Source: Planctomycetota bacterium (GTDB taxonomy: Bacteria; Planctomycetota; Planctomycetia; Pirellulales; S012-138). Taken from it: 39,086 nt of DNA. Under the pieces are notes generated by a model. That model searched no databases, was not told the DNA's origin, and saw only the letters and a list, made by a program, of their open reading frames with translations. This document shows positions 24,332 to 33,119 of the stretch, one piece after another. How positions within the stretch are numbered: the stretch's first letter is position 1; the number at the start of each line of letters is the position of its first letter. The stretch covers positions 1 to 39,086 of the forward strand of contig JALSGI010000891.1 in NCBI GenBank assembly GCA_026982835.1. Reading direction: 5' to 3'. The translations under genes were made by a program, and so were the position numbers.

Positions 24332-26718
24332 GGCAGCTGTGCCGTTTGTTGGAGTTTGATTTGCGTCGGGGGGACCCAGCGTTCCACGTGTTGATACAGC
24401 GTCACCAGGTCTTCTCCCACCCCTTGCACCTCTTCCCGCACCGCCGCGTATTCGCTCAACTGCCACAGCGGCAGCAAGGTCACGTCCTGGTGAAGCAGCC
24501 GGTGCAGCTCACGCAACCGCTGGCCCAGACTCCGCCAGTCCGAAGAACGGCTCATCCGGCGGATCGCCAGCCGGATATGAGCCGGAGTGTCGCGGACCAG
24601 TCCCTGATAGCCGAACAGCCGGTACACGTCCACCACCGGCTCCTGGATCACCAGCTCCACGTACCGCAGGTCGTAATCGCTGACCGGTTCCTGGGGGTCC
24701 ACTTCCCGCAGCGTGACTTTCATACCCAGCCGCTCCCAGTAGGCCTTGATCCGGCGGCAGGCGATCCGGGCAATCTCGCTGGGCGGGTGGACCAGCACCA
24801 GCTCCGGGGGGGGAGGCGGGGGAGGGCCTTCGGTCTGGTCATCTTCGCTGGAGTCCTCGCTGTTGGCCGGGGCCGCTGCGGCGGCGGAGCCTCCTTGGTC
24901 CGGCTTGGCCTTCTGGCGAAGCTGCAAGCTGCGTTGGGCCAGGGCGATCAGCACCAGCCCCAACTGGGGGTTGAACGCCCGCGGGGCGATGGCCCCATCG
25001 TAGGCGTAGCCGATCGGATCGCCCGAGCTGCGTGGAGCCGGCAGCGGCCCGCTGAGCACCCGTGACCCGTCCAGCTCGGTTCCCTGGTGCAGGTATTCCA
25101 GGATGGCCTGACGGTTCAGGGCATAGAGCAGTCCGCGGCGAAAGATGCGTTGCCGTAGCAGGGGTTTGTCGGGGTTGAACATCAGGCAGTGGACCGTGGG
25201 CCAGGCGTAGCGTCGCAGCCGCACGCCGGACTGCTCCACCGAGCTTTTCAACCACGGCGGCACGCGGTCCCAAAGGTCCACCTCCCCGTAGTGCAACGCA
25301 CTCAGGGCGTCCTGGGAGCGGGGATAGTGGTACTCGACGATCTCGCGCGGCTGGTTGCGTCCCGTGGCGAAATACTGCGGCACGGCCACAAAGTGCACCC
25401 GACCCTCCCGTTGCCGCTGGCGGCGATAAGGGCCGTTGGGGGGCGGGGCCAGGGGAGGGTAAAGTTGGTCCCAGCCGTACAGCGGCTGGTTGAGCAAGGC
25501 CAGAGGGTGCAACGGGGGGCGGCGAAAGACGACCTCGACGGTGCGGGCGTCGGCGGCGTGGATTCTTTCCACCGCCACCGCCCAGGAAGGTTGATAGAAC
25601 GGGTGGCGCGAGTCGGCCATGGCCGAGAGCGTGGCTGCCACGTCGGCCGCCACCAGGGGACGCCCGCCTTGGCTCCATTTCAGCCCCGGCTTCAATTCCA
25701 GCCGCAGCCGGGCTCCCAGGTCGGCCATCTCCACCGTGCCCCAGGGGCAAACGTACTCTCCCCCCGAGGGACCCGGCCCGGCCAACTCCACCAGACGGCG
25801 ATAGTGCAACCGCCCCACCCGCAACGCGGCCCAATCGTCCAGCCGCGGCATGGTGGATTGGGCCAGGCGGTTCACCGCCACCCGCACCAGGGGGACCCGC
25901 CGCTGGGCCTGCTGCAGTAGCTGGAGGGCCTCGGGCACGGGCCAGATGCGAGCGGCCCGTTGGGCCAGCTCCCGGGCGGCGAACAGCTCTTGCCGGTCCC
26001 AGCGGGCTTGGGCCTGCTGGACCAGTTTGCGGGCTTCCGTTTCCAGGGACTTGCGCACCTGCTGGGCGGCCGGATGCTGCGGATAGCGCCGCAGCAGCTC
26101 TTGCAACAACTGGCGCACCGAGTCGTAGTCTTTCCGGGCCAGATACTGCTGGGCCTTGGCCACCACCAGCCGGCCCAACGCTTCCCGCAGCCCCGGGTAC
26201 TTGCCGTTTTGCTCTTGCAAGTGCAACAGCAACACCAGGGCACGATCCGCCTGGCCCTGCTGGAGGCGGTGCTGGGCCTCGTACCACAAGAAGCGCTGGA
26301 AGGCGGCCGCGTAGCCTTTGAGCTTGGGATAGAACCGCCGGATGTGGATCAGGTAGTCGTAGGCTTCCTCGAACCGTTTCTGGTCCACCAGCTGGTTGAC
26401 TCGATCCAGCAGCAACTGCGGAAAACGCCGAATCTGCTTGATCTCCCGCCACCGCACGCGGTACTTCTCCCCCGGGCGATCCAGCAACTCGACGGTGATC
26501 CGCGTGGTGCTGCGGGGATTCTGAGGCAGGTTTTTCAAAGGCTTGACCCGCAGCGTGGTCCCGTCCACCAGGGTGATCTCGTCGAAGGGGTCCTGCTCGT
26601 ACAAGCGTCCCTGCTGGGCCCAAGCCAGGCCGCCGTATCCTGCCCCCAGCACCAACAGCCAGAGGGTGCATCGGGCCAGGGCAAACCCGCTTGTCCGGCA
26701 GTGCCATCGGGGGGCCAT
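24328..26718 (-). CDS. TPR-like domain fused to SBP_bac_5 (family 5 solute-binding) domain
   Basis: A 796-residue secreted protein. After a signal peptide (ALARCTLWLLVLGAGYGGLAWAQ at about 13-35) comes a short beta domain that starts FDEITLVDGTTLRVKPL. Then TPR-like helices follow (about 100-270), with YDYLIHIRRFYPKLKGYAAA and repeated Ala/Leu/Arg-rich pairs. The rest (about 290-790) is a family 5 extracellular solute-binding fold: ELKPGLKWSQGGRPLVAADV, YGEVDLWDRVPPWL and RRGLLYALNRQAILEYL are its recognisable segments. A low-complexity Ser/Asp/Glu then poly-Pro insert lies at about 628-652. Such domains normally bind peptides for ABC importers, but no permease or ATPase is present here. A scaffold or sensing role is therefore as likely as transport. 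Confidence 0.82.
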   Translation of the reverse strand: MAPRWHCRTSGFALARCTLWLLVLGAGYGGLAWAQQGRLYEQDPFDEITLVDGTTLRVKPLKNLPQNPRSTTRITVELLDRPGEKYRVRWREIKQIRRFPQLLLDRVNQLVDQKRFEEAYDYLIHIRRFYPKLKGYAAAFQRFLWYEAQHRLQQGQADRALVLLLHLQEQNGKYPGLREALGRLVVAKAQQYLARKDYDSVRQLLQELLRRYPQHPAAQQVRKSLETEARKLVQQAQARWDRQELFAARELAQRAARIWPVPEALQLLQQAQRRVPLVRVAVNRLAQSTMPRLDDWAALRVGRLHYRRLVELAGPGPSGGEYVCPWGTVEMADLGARLRLELKPGLKWSQGGRPLVAADVAATLSAMADSRHPFYQPSWAVAVERIHAADARTVEVVFRRPPLHPLALLNQPLYGWDQLYPPLAPPPNGPYRRQRQREGRVHFVAVPQYFATGRNQPREIVEYHYPRSQDALSALHYGEVDLWDRVPPWLKSSVEQSGVRLRRYAWPTVHCLMFNPDKPLLRQRIFRRGLLYALNRQAILEYLHQGTELDGSRVLSGPLPAPRSSGDPIGYAYDGAIAPRAFNPQLGLVLIALAQRSLQLRQKAKPDQGGSAAAAAPANSEDSSEDDQTEGPPPPPPPELVLVHPPSEIARIACRRIKAYWERLGMKVTLREVDPQEPVSDYDLRYVELVIQEPVVDVYRLFGYQGLVRDTPAHIRLAIRRMSRSSDWRSLGQRLRELHRLLHQDVTLLPLWQLSEYAAVREEVQGVGEDLVTLYQHVERWVPPTQIKLQQTAQLP

Positions 26719-26731
26719 GTGTCGTTCTCGC

Positions 26732-29700
26732 CTATCGTCGGGAAGTTCGGGTCGCTGGGGCTTCCGCTTTTTCGGTTTTACGGGGCTCCAGCATGTGGAA
26801 AGCCCCGCCGGGAGTGGGGATCAGCAGGCGGTTGTCCTTCAGCAGCAAGGGGGAGCCGGCCAGGGCTTCCGCAGTGCGGTAAGTGTGGCGCAGCGCACCG
26901 GTGTCCAGCTCCAGCTGTAGCACCTTGCCGGAGGCGATCGCCAGCAGACACTCCCGCCGGTTCAGTCGCACCGGCTCTCCCACGGGGAGCTGTCCGGAGA
27001 GTTCCCGTTGCCAAAGCAGTCGCTCCTGGCTCAGGCAAAGGAGTTTGCCATCCCGGGTCAGGCACAGCACCCGGTCCGCACCGCAAAACACCGGCCCCCA
27101 GACGGGGCGCCCCGGGTCGGGGGCAGCCTGGTTTTTTTTCTTCTCCGGGGCCTTTTGCACCGCAAGCTTCAGCTCCGGCAGCGAGACGCGAACCAGGCGG
27201 CCTTGGGCGTCCCAGAGCCAGGCGGCGCGGTGGAACAGCACCACCGGGCCGTGCAAGGGGCCGGGAGCCTTGGCTTGGCGAAGGGGAAGGAGGGCTTCGT
27301 TGGGACCGGGCAGCTTGTCGAACAGCAGCAGCCGTCCGTCCCCGGCGGCCAGCAGGAGCGATCTTCCGTCCGTGGCTCCCACTTCCAGCCAAGGAGGCGG
27401 ATGCCCCGGCACCGTGGGAGGAAAATACGGCGAACCGACCATGCGGCCCTGGACCGCGTCCATTACGAACAGCGGGCCGGAACGGCTGGCCAGCAGCAGC
27501 TTCCCCTGCCAGGGCACGGGAGGGATGAGCAGGGCCTGGGGAAGCTCGTGCCAGAGCAGCTTCCACGGGGGGGACTGCCCTCGCCGCAGGATCGGCAGCC
27601 GCCGGGCGCCTCCCGGCACGCGCCCGGCCCAAACCCCCAAACCCAGCGGCAGCCACACCCGCGGCAAGGCCCCGGCCAGCTGCCGGCCATTTTCCGGCGA
27701 CCAGACAGGTGAGACCACCACGGTCCCCTCGCTTGAAGGCCAGCGAGGCTGATACACGTTGCCCCGAGGGTCCACCACACCGGGCAAGCCTGCTGGATCC
27801 TGGCCTCCTCGCAGCGGGGTCCAGCTCATGGGCATGGCGAAGCGGGTGGTCCATATCTCCAGACCGCTGGTGGCATGGAAGGCAGCCACGCGCACCGTCC
27901 CGTCCTCCTCCTGGGCCACGGCGAACAGTGCCTCGCCCAACTTGTGCAAGGGGAGAGGGAACGAGACATTTTCCAGCAACACGCGGTCGGGATTCATTTG
28001 TCCTTGGGCCGCCTGGATGCGATAGCGAGTCAGCCGGCGGTCGGCCACCCAGGCGCGGGTCCCCTCCAGCAGAATCTGCACCGGTCCCGGCTCCTCGTAC
28101 ACCGCCGCCCGCGAGGCGACCGAGCTGAGCGGTTCCTTTTTCTTCTGGGGTTGCGGGTTGACTTCAAACAGCACGATCTGGCCCAGGTCCGTGGCCACGG
28201 CCAGCATCCGTCCGCGAAGCACCGGGGGCCGGAACACCTGTCCCTGAAGTCGCACGCTTTGCACCAGCTGCATGGTGTGTTTCTTGGCATCGAAGCGAAG
28301 CACCCGCAGCCGCGAAGAGCGCTGGCCGGTGTTCTCGGCCAGGATGACAAACGGCCCGGCCACGATCCCCGGGGTCACGATCGTATTCTGCTCGTGGCCC
28401 AGGTAATACGCCCCCACGCACTGCCGCTTCTCCAGGTCCAGTACATAGACGTTGGAATGGCCTGCCGGAAGGAACATCAGCGAGCCGGCCAGCGCCGCAG
28501 GGGCCGACAGCGCCTGGGGAAACTCGTACCGCCCCAGCACCTGCCCGTCCTCGGCCTGAATCTCCCACAGCTGATCGGCCAGGGGGACGTAGAGTCTTCC
28601 TTGGGCCAGCACCAGGTCGGCCACCGGCTCTTGGGGCAGCGGCAGGTGCCACCGCAGCGAGCCGTCTTTTCCCTGCAACCGCCACAGTTGCCGGTGTTGG
28701 GGGCTCCAGGCCACCACGTCCGGCGGCGCCTGGTCGGAGAGGACCACCGGCGAAAGCCACAGGTCCTTGCCCAGGTACTGCCGCCAGCGCAGCTTGCCGT
28801 CCTCGGCCGAAACGGCCCACAACGCCCCCGCGGCGGTTACAAATAACAGGTGATTTTTTGCTTCCGGGATGGTCTTTCCCTGGGTGTGAGCCACGGGGAG
28901 GGTGCGGGAGCCGAGTTTTGGGGCCGGGGCCGCCGCTGGCTTATCCACCGGCTGGTAGCGGATGGCGCGGCGTTCGGCGCCGGTGGCTTGGGCGATGGCC
29001 TCCTGGAGTTGGGGATTGGTTTCCAGCTCGGGATATTCTTTGAGCAGCTGGCGGCGGATCTGATAGGCTTGCTGGGTTTGCTTCTGATCGATGGCCAGGC
29101 GGATCTGCTGCAGGGCCTCGCTAAGCCGCCGGTTGCGGCCCAGCATCCGCTCGATCTGCAAGAAGCGCCCTTCCAGCGTGGCCAACCGGGTGCGATTGCG
29201 AAGCTTGTCCGGCACGTAGTTGGGATTGAGGATCATCTGGTACACCCGGCGTGCTTTTTCCAGCAGTTGGGGGCTTTGCTGGCTTTCGGCCATGTCGGTC
29301 AGCCCTTCGGCCACGCGGGGGAGCATTGCGGCCAGCTCGGGGCGCGCCTCGGGGAATTCCTTCTCCTTGCGTATTTCCTTGACGGCCTGCTCAATGATCT
29401 GAAGGGTTTTCTCCCAGTCCGAGCCCTGGTCCACCGCCCGACGCATGATGGCCAGGCCCCGCAGCACGCGCACGTGGCCTGCCCGCGTGTGGTCGGGAAA
29501 ATAGTCCAGGAACCGCTCGAACTTCTCGATGGCCAGGGTGTAGGAGCCGTTGTTGTAGTCCTCTTCGGCCGACTGCAGGAGCTGGTCGGCCGATTCCCGG
29601 CCAATGGCCCAATAAAGACCTGCGGCGATTACCACCAGCAGGATCAACCCCCCTCCGCCCAGCAGGAACAGGGGGGATTCCCAGACGCTTCGCCGGACTC

Positions 29701-30148
29701 GGGCCGCTCCCCAGGCCGGGGCGGGCACTCCCGGCGCGGCGGCCGCTGGGCCTAGCTCGGCCGGCCCGGCCGCATCCAGAGCCTCCAGATCATCCAGCAG
29801 GGCCGGGCCCCCGCCCGATGCAGGAGCCGCAGGAGGCGACGGAAACGCCGATTCGGCTCTGCCGGGGGCGGGGTTGGCCTCGGGAAGGGAAGAGGGGGGC
29901 GTGTGCCCTTTGGCCGCAGGAGGCGTTTTCGGCCGGGGTTCTTCGGCGGTTTCCACCGCCTTGAGTAGTTCCTGGGCCTGGAAGCGGGTCAGGTGGCCGT
30001 GATCCACCAGCCACCCGGCCACGGAACGGGCCGAAGGAGGGGGTTGCCGGCTACGGAGCTGTTTCCGCAGGTGGCGCACCAGCTTCTCCGGCACCGTGCC
30101 GCGTTGCTGCAGCAGGTTCAGGAAAGTTTCCCACTGGGGAGTGCTCAT
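26732..30148 (-). CDS. Membrane TPR and PQQ-type beta-propeller protein
   Basis: A 1138-residue protein. The N-terminal 65 residues (PQWETFLNLLQQRGTVPEK, WLVDHGHLTRFQAQELL) resemble the short helical module found at the start of planctomycete signalling proteins. A Pro/Ala-rich linker leads to one membrane segment (LFLLGGGGLILLVVIAAGLYWAI, about 160-182). Next come TPR-like helices (YNNGSYTLAIEKFERFLDYFP, then to about 400) and a large C-terminal propeller of PQQ-like blades (about 415-1130): HLLFVTAAGALWAVSAEDGK, GSLRWHLPLPQE, KLLCLSQERLLWQREL. PQQ-type propellers often act as scaffolds (as in BamB) and not only as quinoprotein enzymes. No cofactor can be confirmed. It is located between the ExbD genes and the TPR-SBP gene. 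Confidence 0.84.
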   Translation of the reverse strand: MSTPQWETFLNLLQQRGTVPEKLVRHLRKQLRSRQPPPSARSVAGWLVDHGHLTRFQAQELLKAVETAEEPRPKTPPAAKGHTPPSSLPEANPAPGRAESAFPSPPAAPASGGGPALLDDLEALDAAGPAELGPAAAAPGVPAPAWGAARVRRSVWESPLFLLGGGGLILLVVIAAGLYWAIGRESADQLLQSAEEDYNNGSYTLAIEKFERFLDYFPDHTRAGHVRVLRGLAIMRRAVDQGSDWEKTLQIIEQAVKEIRKEKEFPEARPELAAMLPRVAEGLTDMAESQQSPQLLEKARRVYQMILNPNYVPDKLRNRTRLATLEGRFLQIERMLGRNRRLSEALQQIRLAIDQKQTQQAYQIRRQLLKEYPELETNPQLQEAIAQATGAERRAIRYQPVDKPAAAPAPKLGSRTLPVAHTQGKTIPEAKNHLLFVTAAGALWAVSAEDGKLRWRQYLGKDLWLSPVVLSDQAPPDVVAWSPQHRQLWRLQGKDGSLRWHLPLPQEPVADLVLAQGRLYVPLADQLWEIQAEDGQVLGRYEFPQALSAPAALAGSLMFLPAGHSNVYVLDLEKRQCVGAYYLGHEQNTIVTPGIVAGPFVILAENTGQRSSRLRVLRFDAKKHTMQLVQSVRLQGQVFRPPVLRGRMLAVATDLGQIVLFEVNPQPQKKKEPLSSVASRAAVYEEPGPVQILLEGTRAWVADRRLTRYRIQAAQGQMNPDRVLLENVSFPLPLHKLGEALFAVAQEEDGTVRVAAFHATSGLEIWTTRFAMPMSWTPLRGGQDPAGLPGVVDPRGNVYQPRWPSSEGTVVVSPVWSPENGRQLAGALPRVWLPLGLGVWAGRVPGGARRLPILRRGQSPPWKLLWHELPQALLIPPVPWQGKLLLASRSGPLFVMDAVQGRMVGSPYFPPTVPGHPPPWLEVGATDGRSLLLAAGDGRLLLFDKLPGPNEALLPLRQAKAPGPLHGPVVLFHRAAWLWDAQGRLVRVSLPELKLAVQKAPEKKKNQAAPDPGRPVWGPVFCGADRVLCLTRDGKLLCLSQERLLWQRELSGQLPVGEPVRLNRRECLLAIASGKVLQLELDTGALRHTYRTAEALAGSPLLLKDNRLLIPTPGGAFHMLEPRKTEKAEAPATRTSRR

Positions 30149-30195
30149 GGATCGTCTCGCATCCGAGGCGGATAAGGGGACGGCCGGGGGCCGGG

Positions 30196-30849
30196 TCAGA
30201 ACTCCTCTTCGTCGGGGGCCTTGCGAATGTCCTCAAAGCCGGCGGCCCGGGCCGCGTCGAACACCATCACCACCGTATCATGCCGGGCTTTCTCGTGGAA
30301 AGTGACCAGCACCCGGCTGGGACCCCCGCCGCCGCTGCGCCGCTGCCGCAGCAGCGAGAGCAGCTCCTGGCGGGTGGGGGCCTCGTGGTCTTCCACCCAC
30401 ACCACACTCGTTTCGTCCACGCGGATGATGATGTAATCGTCGTCCTCTTCCAGCTCTTCCAGGCTGCGGCTTTGGGCCGCCTGTTGGGTCGGGTCCGGCG
30501 AGGGCGTCTCCAGGGCCTTCTGCTTGGCGAAGGAAGCCGTGAGCATGAAAAAGATCAGCAGCAAGAAGGTCACGTCCACCATGGGGGTCATGTCCATCTC
30601 CTCCTCGCGGCGGCGGCCAGAGGTGGAGAAGCGAACCGGCGGCAGCGTTTCCTCTTTTTTTTGCGGCTCCTCCCGCAAAGAGTCGGCCTGGTCCAGCAAC
30701 TGGCCCTCGCTGGGCATGTCGATCTGGTTCTGCCAGCGGGGAATGATGCCGATCCGCCCGCAGCCGGTGCACTGGAACCGCTTGCCCACCTGCTGCGGAT
30801 CGGCCTTGAGTTTCTTCCCACACTGGGGACATCGAAAGCGAACGGCCAT
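30196..30849 (-). CDS. ExbD/TolR-family protein with N-terminal zinc ribbon
   Basis: A 217-residue protein. Residues 1-35 form a zinc-ribbon-like module with CPQC (7-10) and CTGC (27-30). A hydrophilic linker follows, then EMDMTPMVDVTFLLLIFFML (about 85-104), the single membrane helix of ExbD. This carries the proton-path Asp at 92. A periplasmic domain covers about 115-217 (DDDYIIIRVDETSVVWVED, RVLVTFHEKARHDTVVMVFDAARAAGFEDI). ExbD normally has only a short N-terminal cytoplasmic tail, so the ribbon would face the cytoplasm. This fusion is unusual. It is paired with the ExbD and ExbB genes just upstream. Confidence 0.9.
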   Translation of the reverse strand: MAVRFRCPQCGKKLKADPQQVGKRFQCTGCGRIGIIPRWQNQIDMPSEGQLLDQADSLREEPQKKEETLPPVRFSTSGRRREEEMDMTPMVDVTFLLLIFFMLTASFAKQKALETPSPDPTQQAAQSRSLEELEEDDDYIIIRVDETSVVWVEDHEAPTRQELLSLLRQRRSGGGGPSRVLVTFHEKARHDTVVMVFDAARAAGFEDIRKAPDEEEF

Positions 30850-30883
30850 CGCCTTACGTCCTGGAAGTTGGTTTGCGGGGAAA

Positions 30884-31378
30884 TCAATCCTCGTTCATCA
30901 CGGCGATGTGCAGCGTGCTGTAACCGGCCTCCCCGGCCAGTTGCTCGATGCGATTGACGTCTCCTTCGCTCACTGCGCCTTCGGCCTTGATCAACACGGT
31001 GGTCTTTTTTCCATCAACCAGCTGTTGTTCCAGGTACTCCAGCACCTGCTGCCGCACCTCCCGCCAGGGACCGCTGACCCGGTTCTCTTCCAGCTTGCCG
31101 TTGCCCAGATAGACGGCCGCCAACTCCCCCGGCTGGTGGCCCAGGGTGATGATGGCCGCCGTGTCCGGGTCCACTCCGTCGCCGAAGCGGGCCTTGGGGA
31201 GCCGGATGGCCCGCTGCGGGTCCATGGCCGAAGCCACCAGGAAAAAGATCAACAGCAGGAAGGTAATGTCGATCATGGGGGTGATGTCCATTTCGGTGGT
31301 TTCTTCCATGGAGCGACGGGGTAGCAGGGGTCCGTCCAGCTCCACGTCTTCCGGCAAGGGAGCGTTTGCGGGTGCCAT
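30884..31378 (-). CDS. ExbD/TolR-family biopolymer transport protein
   Basis: A 164-residue protein from the ATG at 31378, chosen for its GAGGAA site; upstream in-frame starts lack one. A hydrophilic N-terminus precedes EMDITPMIDITFLLLIFFLV, the ExbD membrane helix with the essential proton-translocating Asp (about 37). The periplasmic domain has the family pattern at its end (KTTVLIKAEGAVSEGDVNRI). ExbD and ExbB together harvest the proton gradient to drive a TonB- or TolA-type partner. The spacing to ExbB upstream is 87 nt. Confidence 0.91.
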   Translation of the reverse strand: MAPANAPLPEDVELDGPLLPRRSMEETTEMDITPMIDITFLLLIFFLVASAMDPQRAIRLPKARFGDGVDPDTAAIITLGHQPGELAAVYLGNGKLEENRVSGPWREVRQQVLEYLEQQLVDGKKTTVLIKAEGAVSEGDVNRIEQLAGEAGYSTLHIAVMNED

Positions 31379-31465
31379 GGTGCGATTCCTCGTATGCTCT
31401 TGCATCACGGCGGGGAGTGGACCGCCAGGAAAAAGGCCAGGGCCACCCAGCCGGGAAAAAGCCTC

Positions 31466-32107
31466 TTACCGCCCTTGGGGTAATACGGCCCGCAGGCTGT
31501 CCAGGAACCGGGTCAGGCCCAAAGCCACCAGGTCTTCCATTTTGCGAATGCGGACGTTGATACTGGCCAGCGACAACACCAGCGGAATGGCGATGGCCAG
31601 TCCCAGGGCCGTGGTGATCAGGGCGATGCTGATGTCGTCGGCCAGGTCCTTGGGGTCCGGCTGCTGGGTGGCCAGTTTGCCGAAGGCCCCCATCATGCCC
31701 ATCACCGTCCCCAGCAGCCCCACCATGGGGGCCGCCTTGATCACCGTCTGCACCCAGCTGAGGCGGTATTCCAGGTCGGAGAGCACGTCGCGCTGGAACC
31801 GTTCGGCCACGAAGTGTCGCAGCTGGGCCGGGCCCATGGCCCGATTGAGAATGGCCAGCCGGGCCAACTGGGGCATGGCTCGCGGGTCCTCCTCGCACAG
31901 CCGAGCTGCCCCCTCGAAGTCCCCCTGGCTGAGCAGTTGTTCCACCTGGGAGAGGAACTCCGATTGGGCATTTTCGTCCCGGAATCGCAATGTTCCCACC
32001 CGGCGCCACACCATGGTGACGCAAAACAGCCCCCACAACGCGATCAAAGCCAGAACCACGTAGATGATGTTCCCGATGACATTGGTCAGCTGAGTGATGT
32101 CGATCAT
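31466..32107 (-). CDS. ExbB/TolQ/MotA-family proton channel protein
   Basis: A 213-residue protein from the ATG at 32107; the frame to 32167 adds 20 residues without a better start. Three membrane segments are present: VIGNIIYVVLALIALWGLFCV (about 10-30), then AAPMVGLLGTVMGMMGAF (about 125-142, carrying the family signature), and ISIALITTALGLAIAIPLVL (about 159-178). The cytoplasmic helix-rich part (about 35-120) is characteristic of ExbB/TolQ. It forms the pentameric channel around an ExbD dimer. With two ExbD paralogues downstream it may assemble alternative complexes. Confidence 0.92.
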   Translation of the reverse strand: MIDITQLTNVIGNIIYVVLALIALWGLFCVTMVWRRVGTLRFRDENAQSEFLSQVEQLLSQGDFEGAARLCEEDPRAMPQLARLAILNRAMGPAQLRHFVAERFQRDVLSDLEYRLSWVQTVIKAAPMVGLLGTVMGMMGAFGKLATQQPDPKDLADDISIALITTALGLAIAIPLVLSLASINVRIRKMEDLVALGLTRFLDSLRAVLPQGR

Positions 32108-32166
32108 GGTTGCTGTCGCTCCATAAGATGCGATCCGATGGAAAAAAAGGAATATCCCGACAAACA

Positions 32167-33066
32167 TCAGATCCCTAACAACTCCTGGTCCACGACCACG
32201 AACCGGTAGCCGGAGCCGCTTCGCTGGACCTTGAAGTAGGTGCGGCGAATTTGCTTGGGCTGATGCCCCCGGAAAGCCACTTCAAGTTGGGCCAGCTGCG
32301 CTTCGACCTCCGGGGGATAGAACTGGAGGATGATCTTCCCCTGGGGATTGATCCCCGCTTTGCGCAGCAGCTGCAGGTCGAACTTTTTCAGGGAACCTTC
32401 GGTCCAGGACATGTAGAGCCGGTTCTCTTGGGCGTTGCGTCCGGCGGTGCGGCGTCGGGGGCGCGCCTGCGACAACGCCGAGGCGTATTCCACCCCGTTC
32501 TCCCCTACGGCGGCCAGCTCGATTTTGAAGAAGTCCAACTGCCGGGCGTACTCTTCCAGCGAGCTGGCCTCGTAGTGAATGATCCATCGCTTGTACCGGG
32601 GCACCCCGCCGACCGAGCCGCCTCCTTCGCCCAGGGCGGGATTGTCGCCGGTCCCTTCGCTTTTGCCCGCCTTCCCCGATTCCGGATCATCGCTTAGCTG
32701 GGGATCGTCCAGTTCGGCCAGGTGGGCGGCCACCACGGTTTCCACCAGGGCCAGGGTTTGCTCGATCTGAGGTTCTTCCAGCTCGGCTTCCCGGGAGATT
32801 TCCTCCGCGTCCGGGGCGTCCAGTTGCAGGCTGTCCCCCAGCACGCCTTCCGGGCTACCGCCCAGGTTCTCCGCCTGAATGGGGACGGCCACCAGCGGGG
32901 GCGAAAGCCGGTTGGTGAGCCAGATCACAAACAAGCAAAACACCGTCACTCCCACGAAGATCAACAACGCCACCAGCCAACTGGCAACCCGGTCGTAAAG
33001 GGAAACGTGCAACGGGGGGGCATCGTTGACCGAAGGGGATCGCGGATTGGAGGAGGAAGCAGACAT
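32167..33066 (-). CDS. Single-span membrane protein in the TonB/TolA position
   Basis: A 299-residue protein from the ATG at 33066 (GAGGA site). The layout is a cytoplasmic tail of about 28 residues, one membrane segment (WLVALLIFVGVTVFCLFVIWL, about 30-50), and an acidic, low-complexity stretch (about 80-155). A folded C-terminal domain follows at about 157-299 (RYKRWIIHYEASSLEEYARQ, RLYMSWTEGSLKKFDLQLL). This topology, and its location directly before exbB, is what TonB- or TolA-type transducers show. No TonB C-terminal signature is visible, and the spacer is acidic where TonB has Pro/Lys. I therefore call it only a candidate energy-transducer analogue or an ExbBD accessory protein. Confidence 0.7.
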   Translation of the reverse strand: MSASSSNPRSPSVNDAPPLHVSLYDRVASWLVALLIFVGVTVFCLFVIWLTNRLSPPLVAVPIQAENLGGSPEGVLGDSLQLDAPDAEEISREAELEEPQIEQTLALVETVVAAHLAELDDPQLSDDPESGKAGKSEGTGDNPALGEGGGSVGGVPRYKRWIIHYEASSLEEYARQLDFFKIELAAVGENGVEYASALSQARPRRRTAGRNAQENRLYMSWTEGSLKKFDLQLLRKAGINPQGKIILQFYPPEVEAQLAQLEVAFRGHQPKQIRRTYFKVQRSGSGYRFVVVDQELLGI

Positions 33067-33119
33067 GGATTCCTCATCTGAAGTTGCAAGCGGAAGCAAC
33101 ATCGCCGGGGCCGCCGCGT

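Noticed and set aside
32167..33066. Calling this protein TonB
   Set aside because: No Pro/Lys spacer and no TonB C-terminal signature; only topology and position support the analogy.
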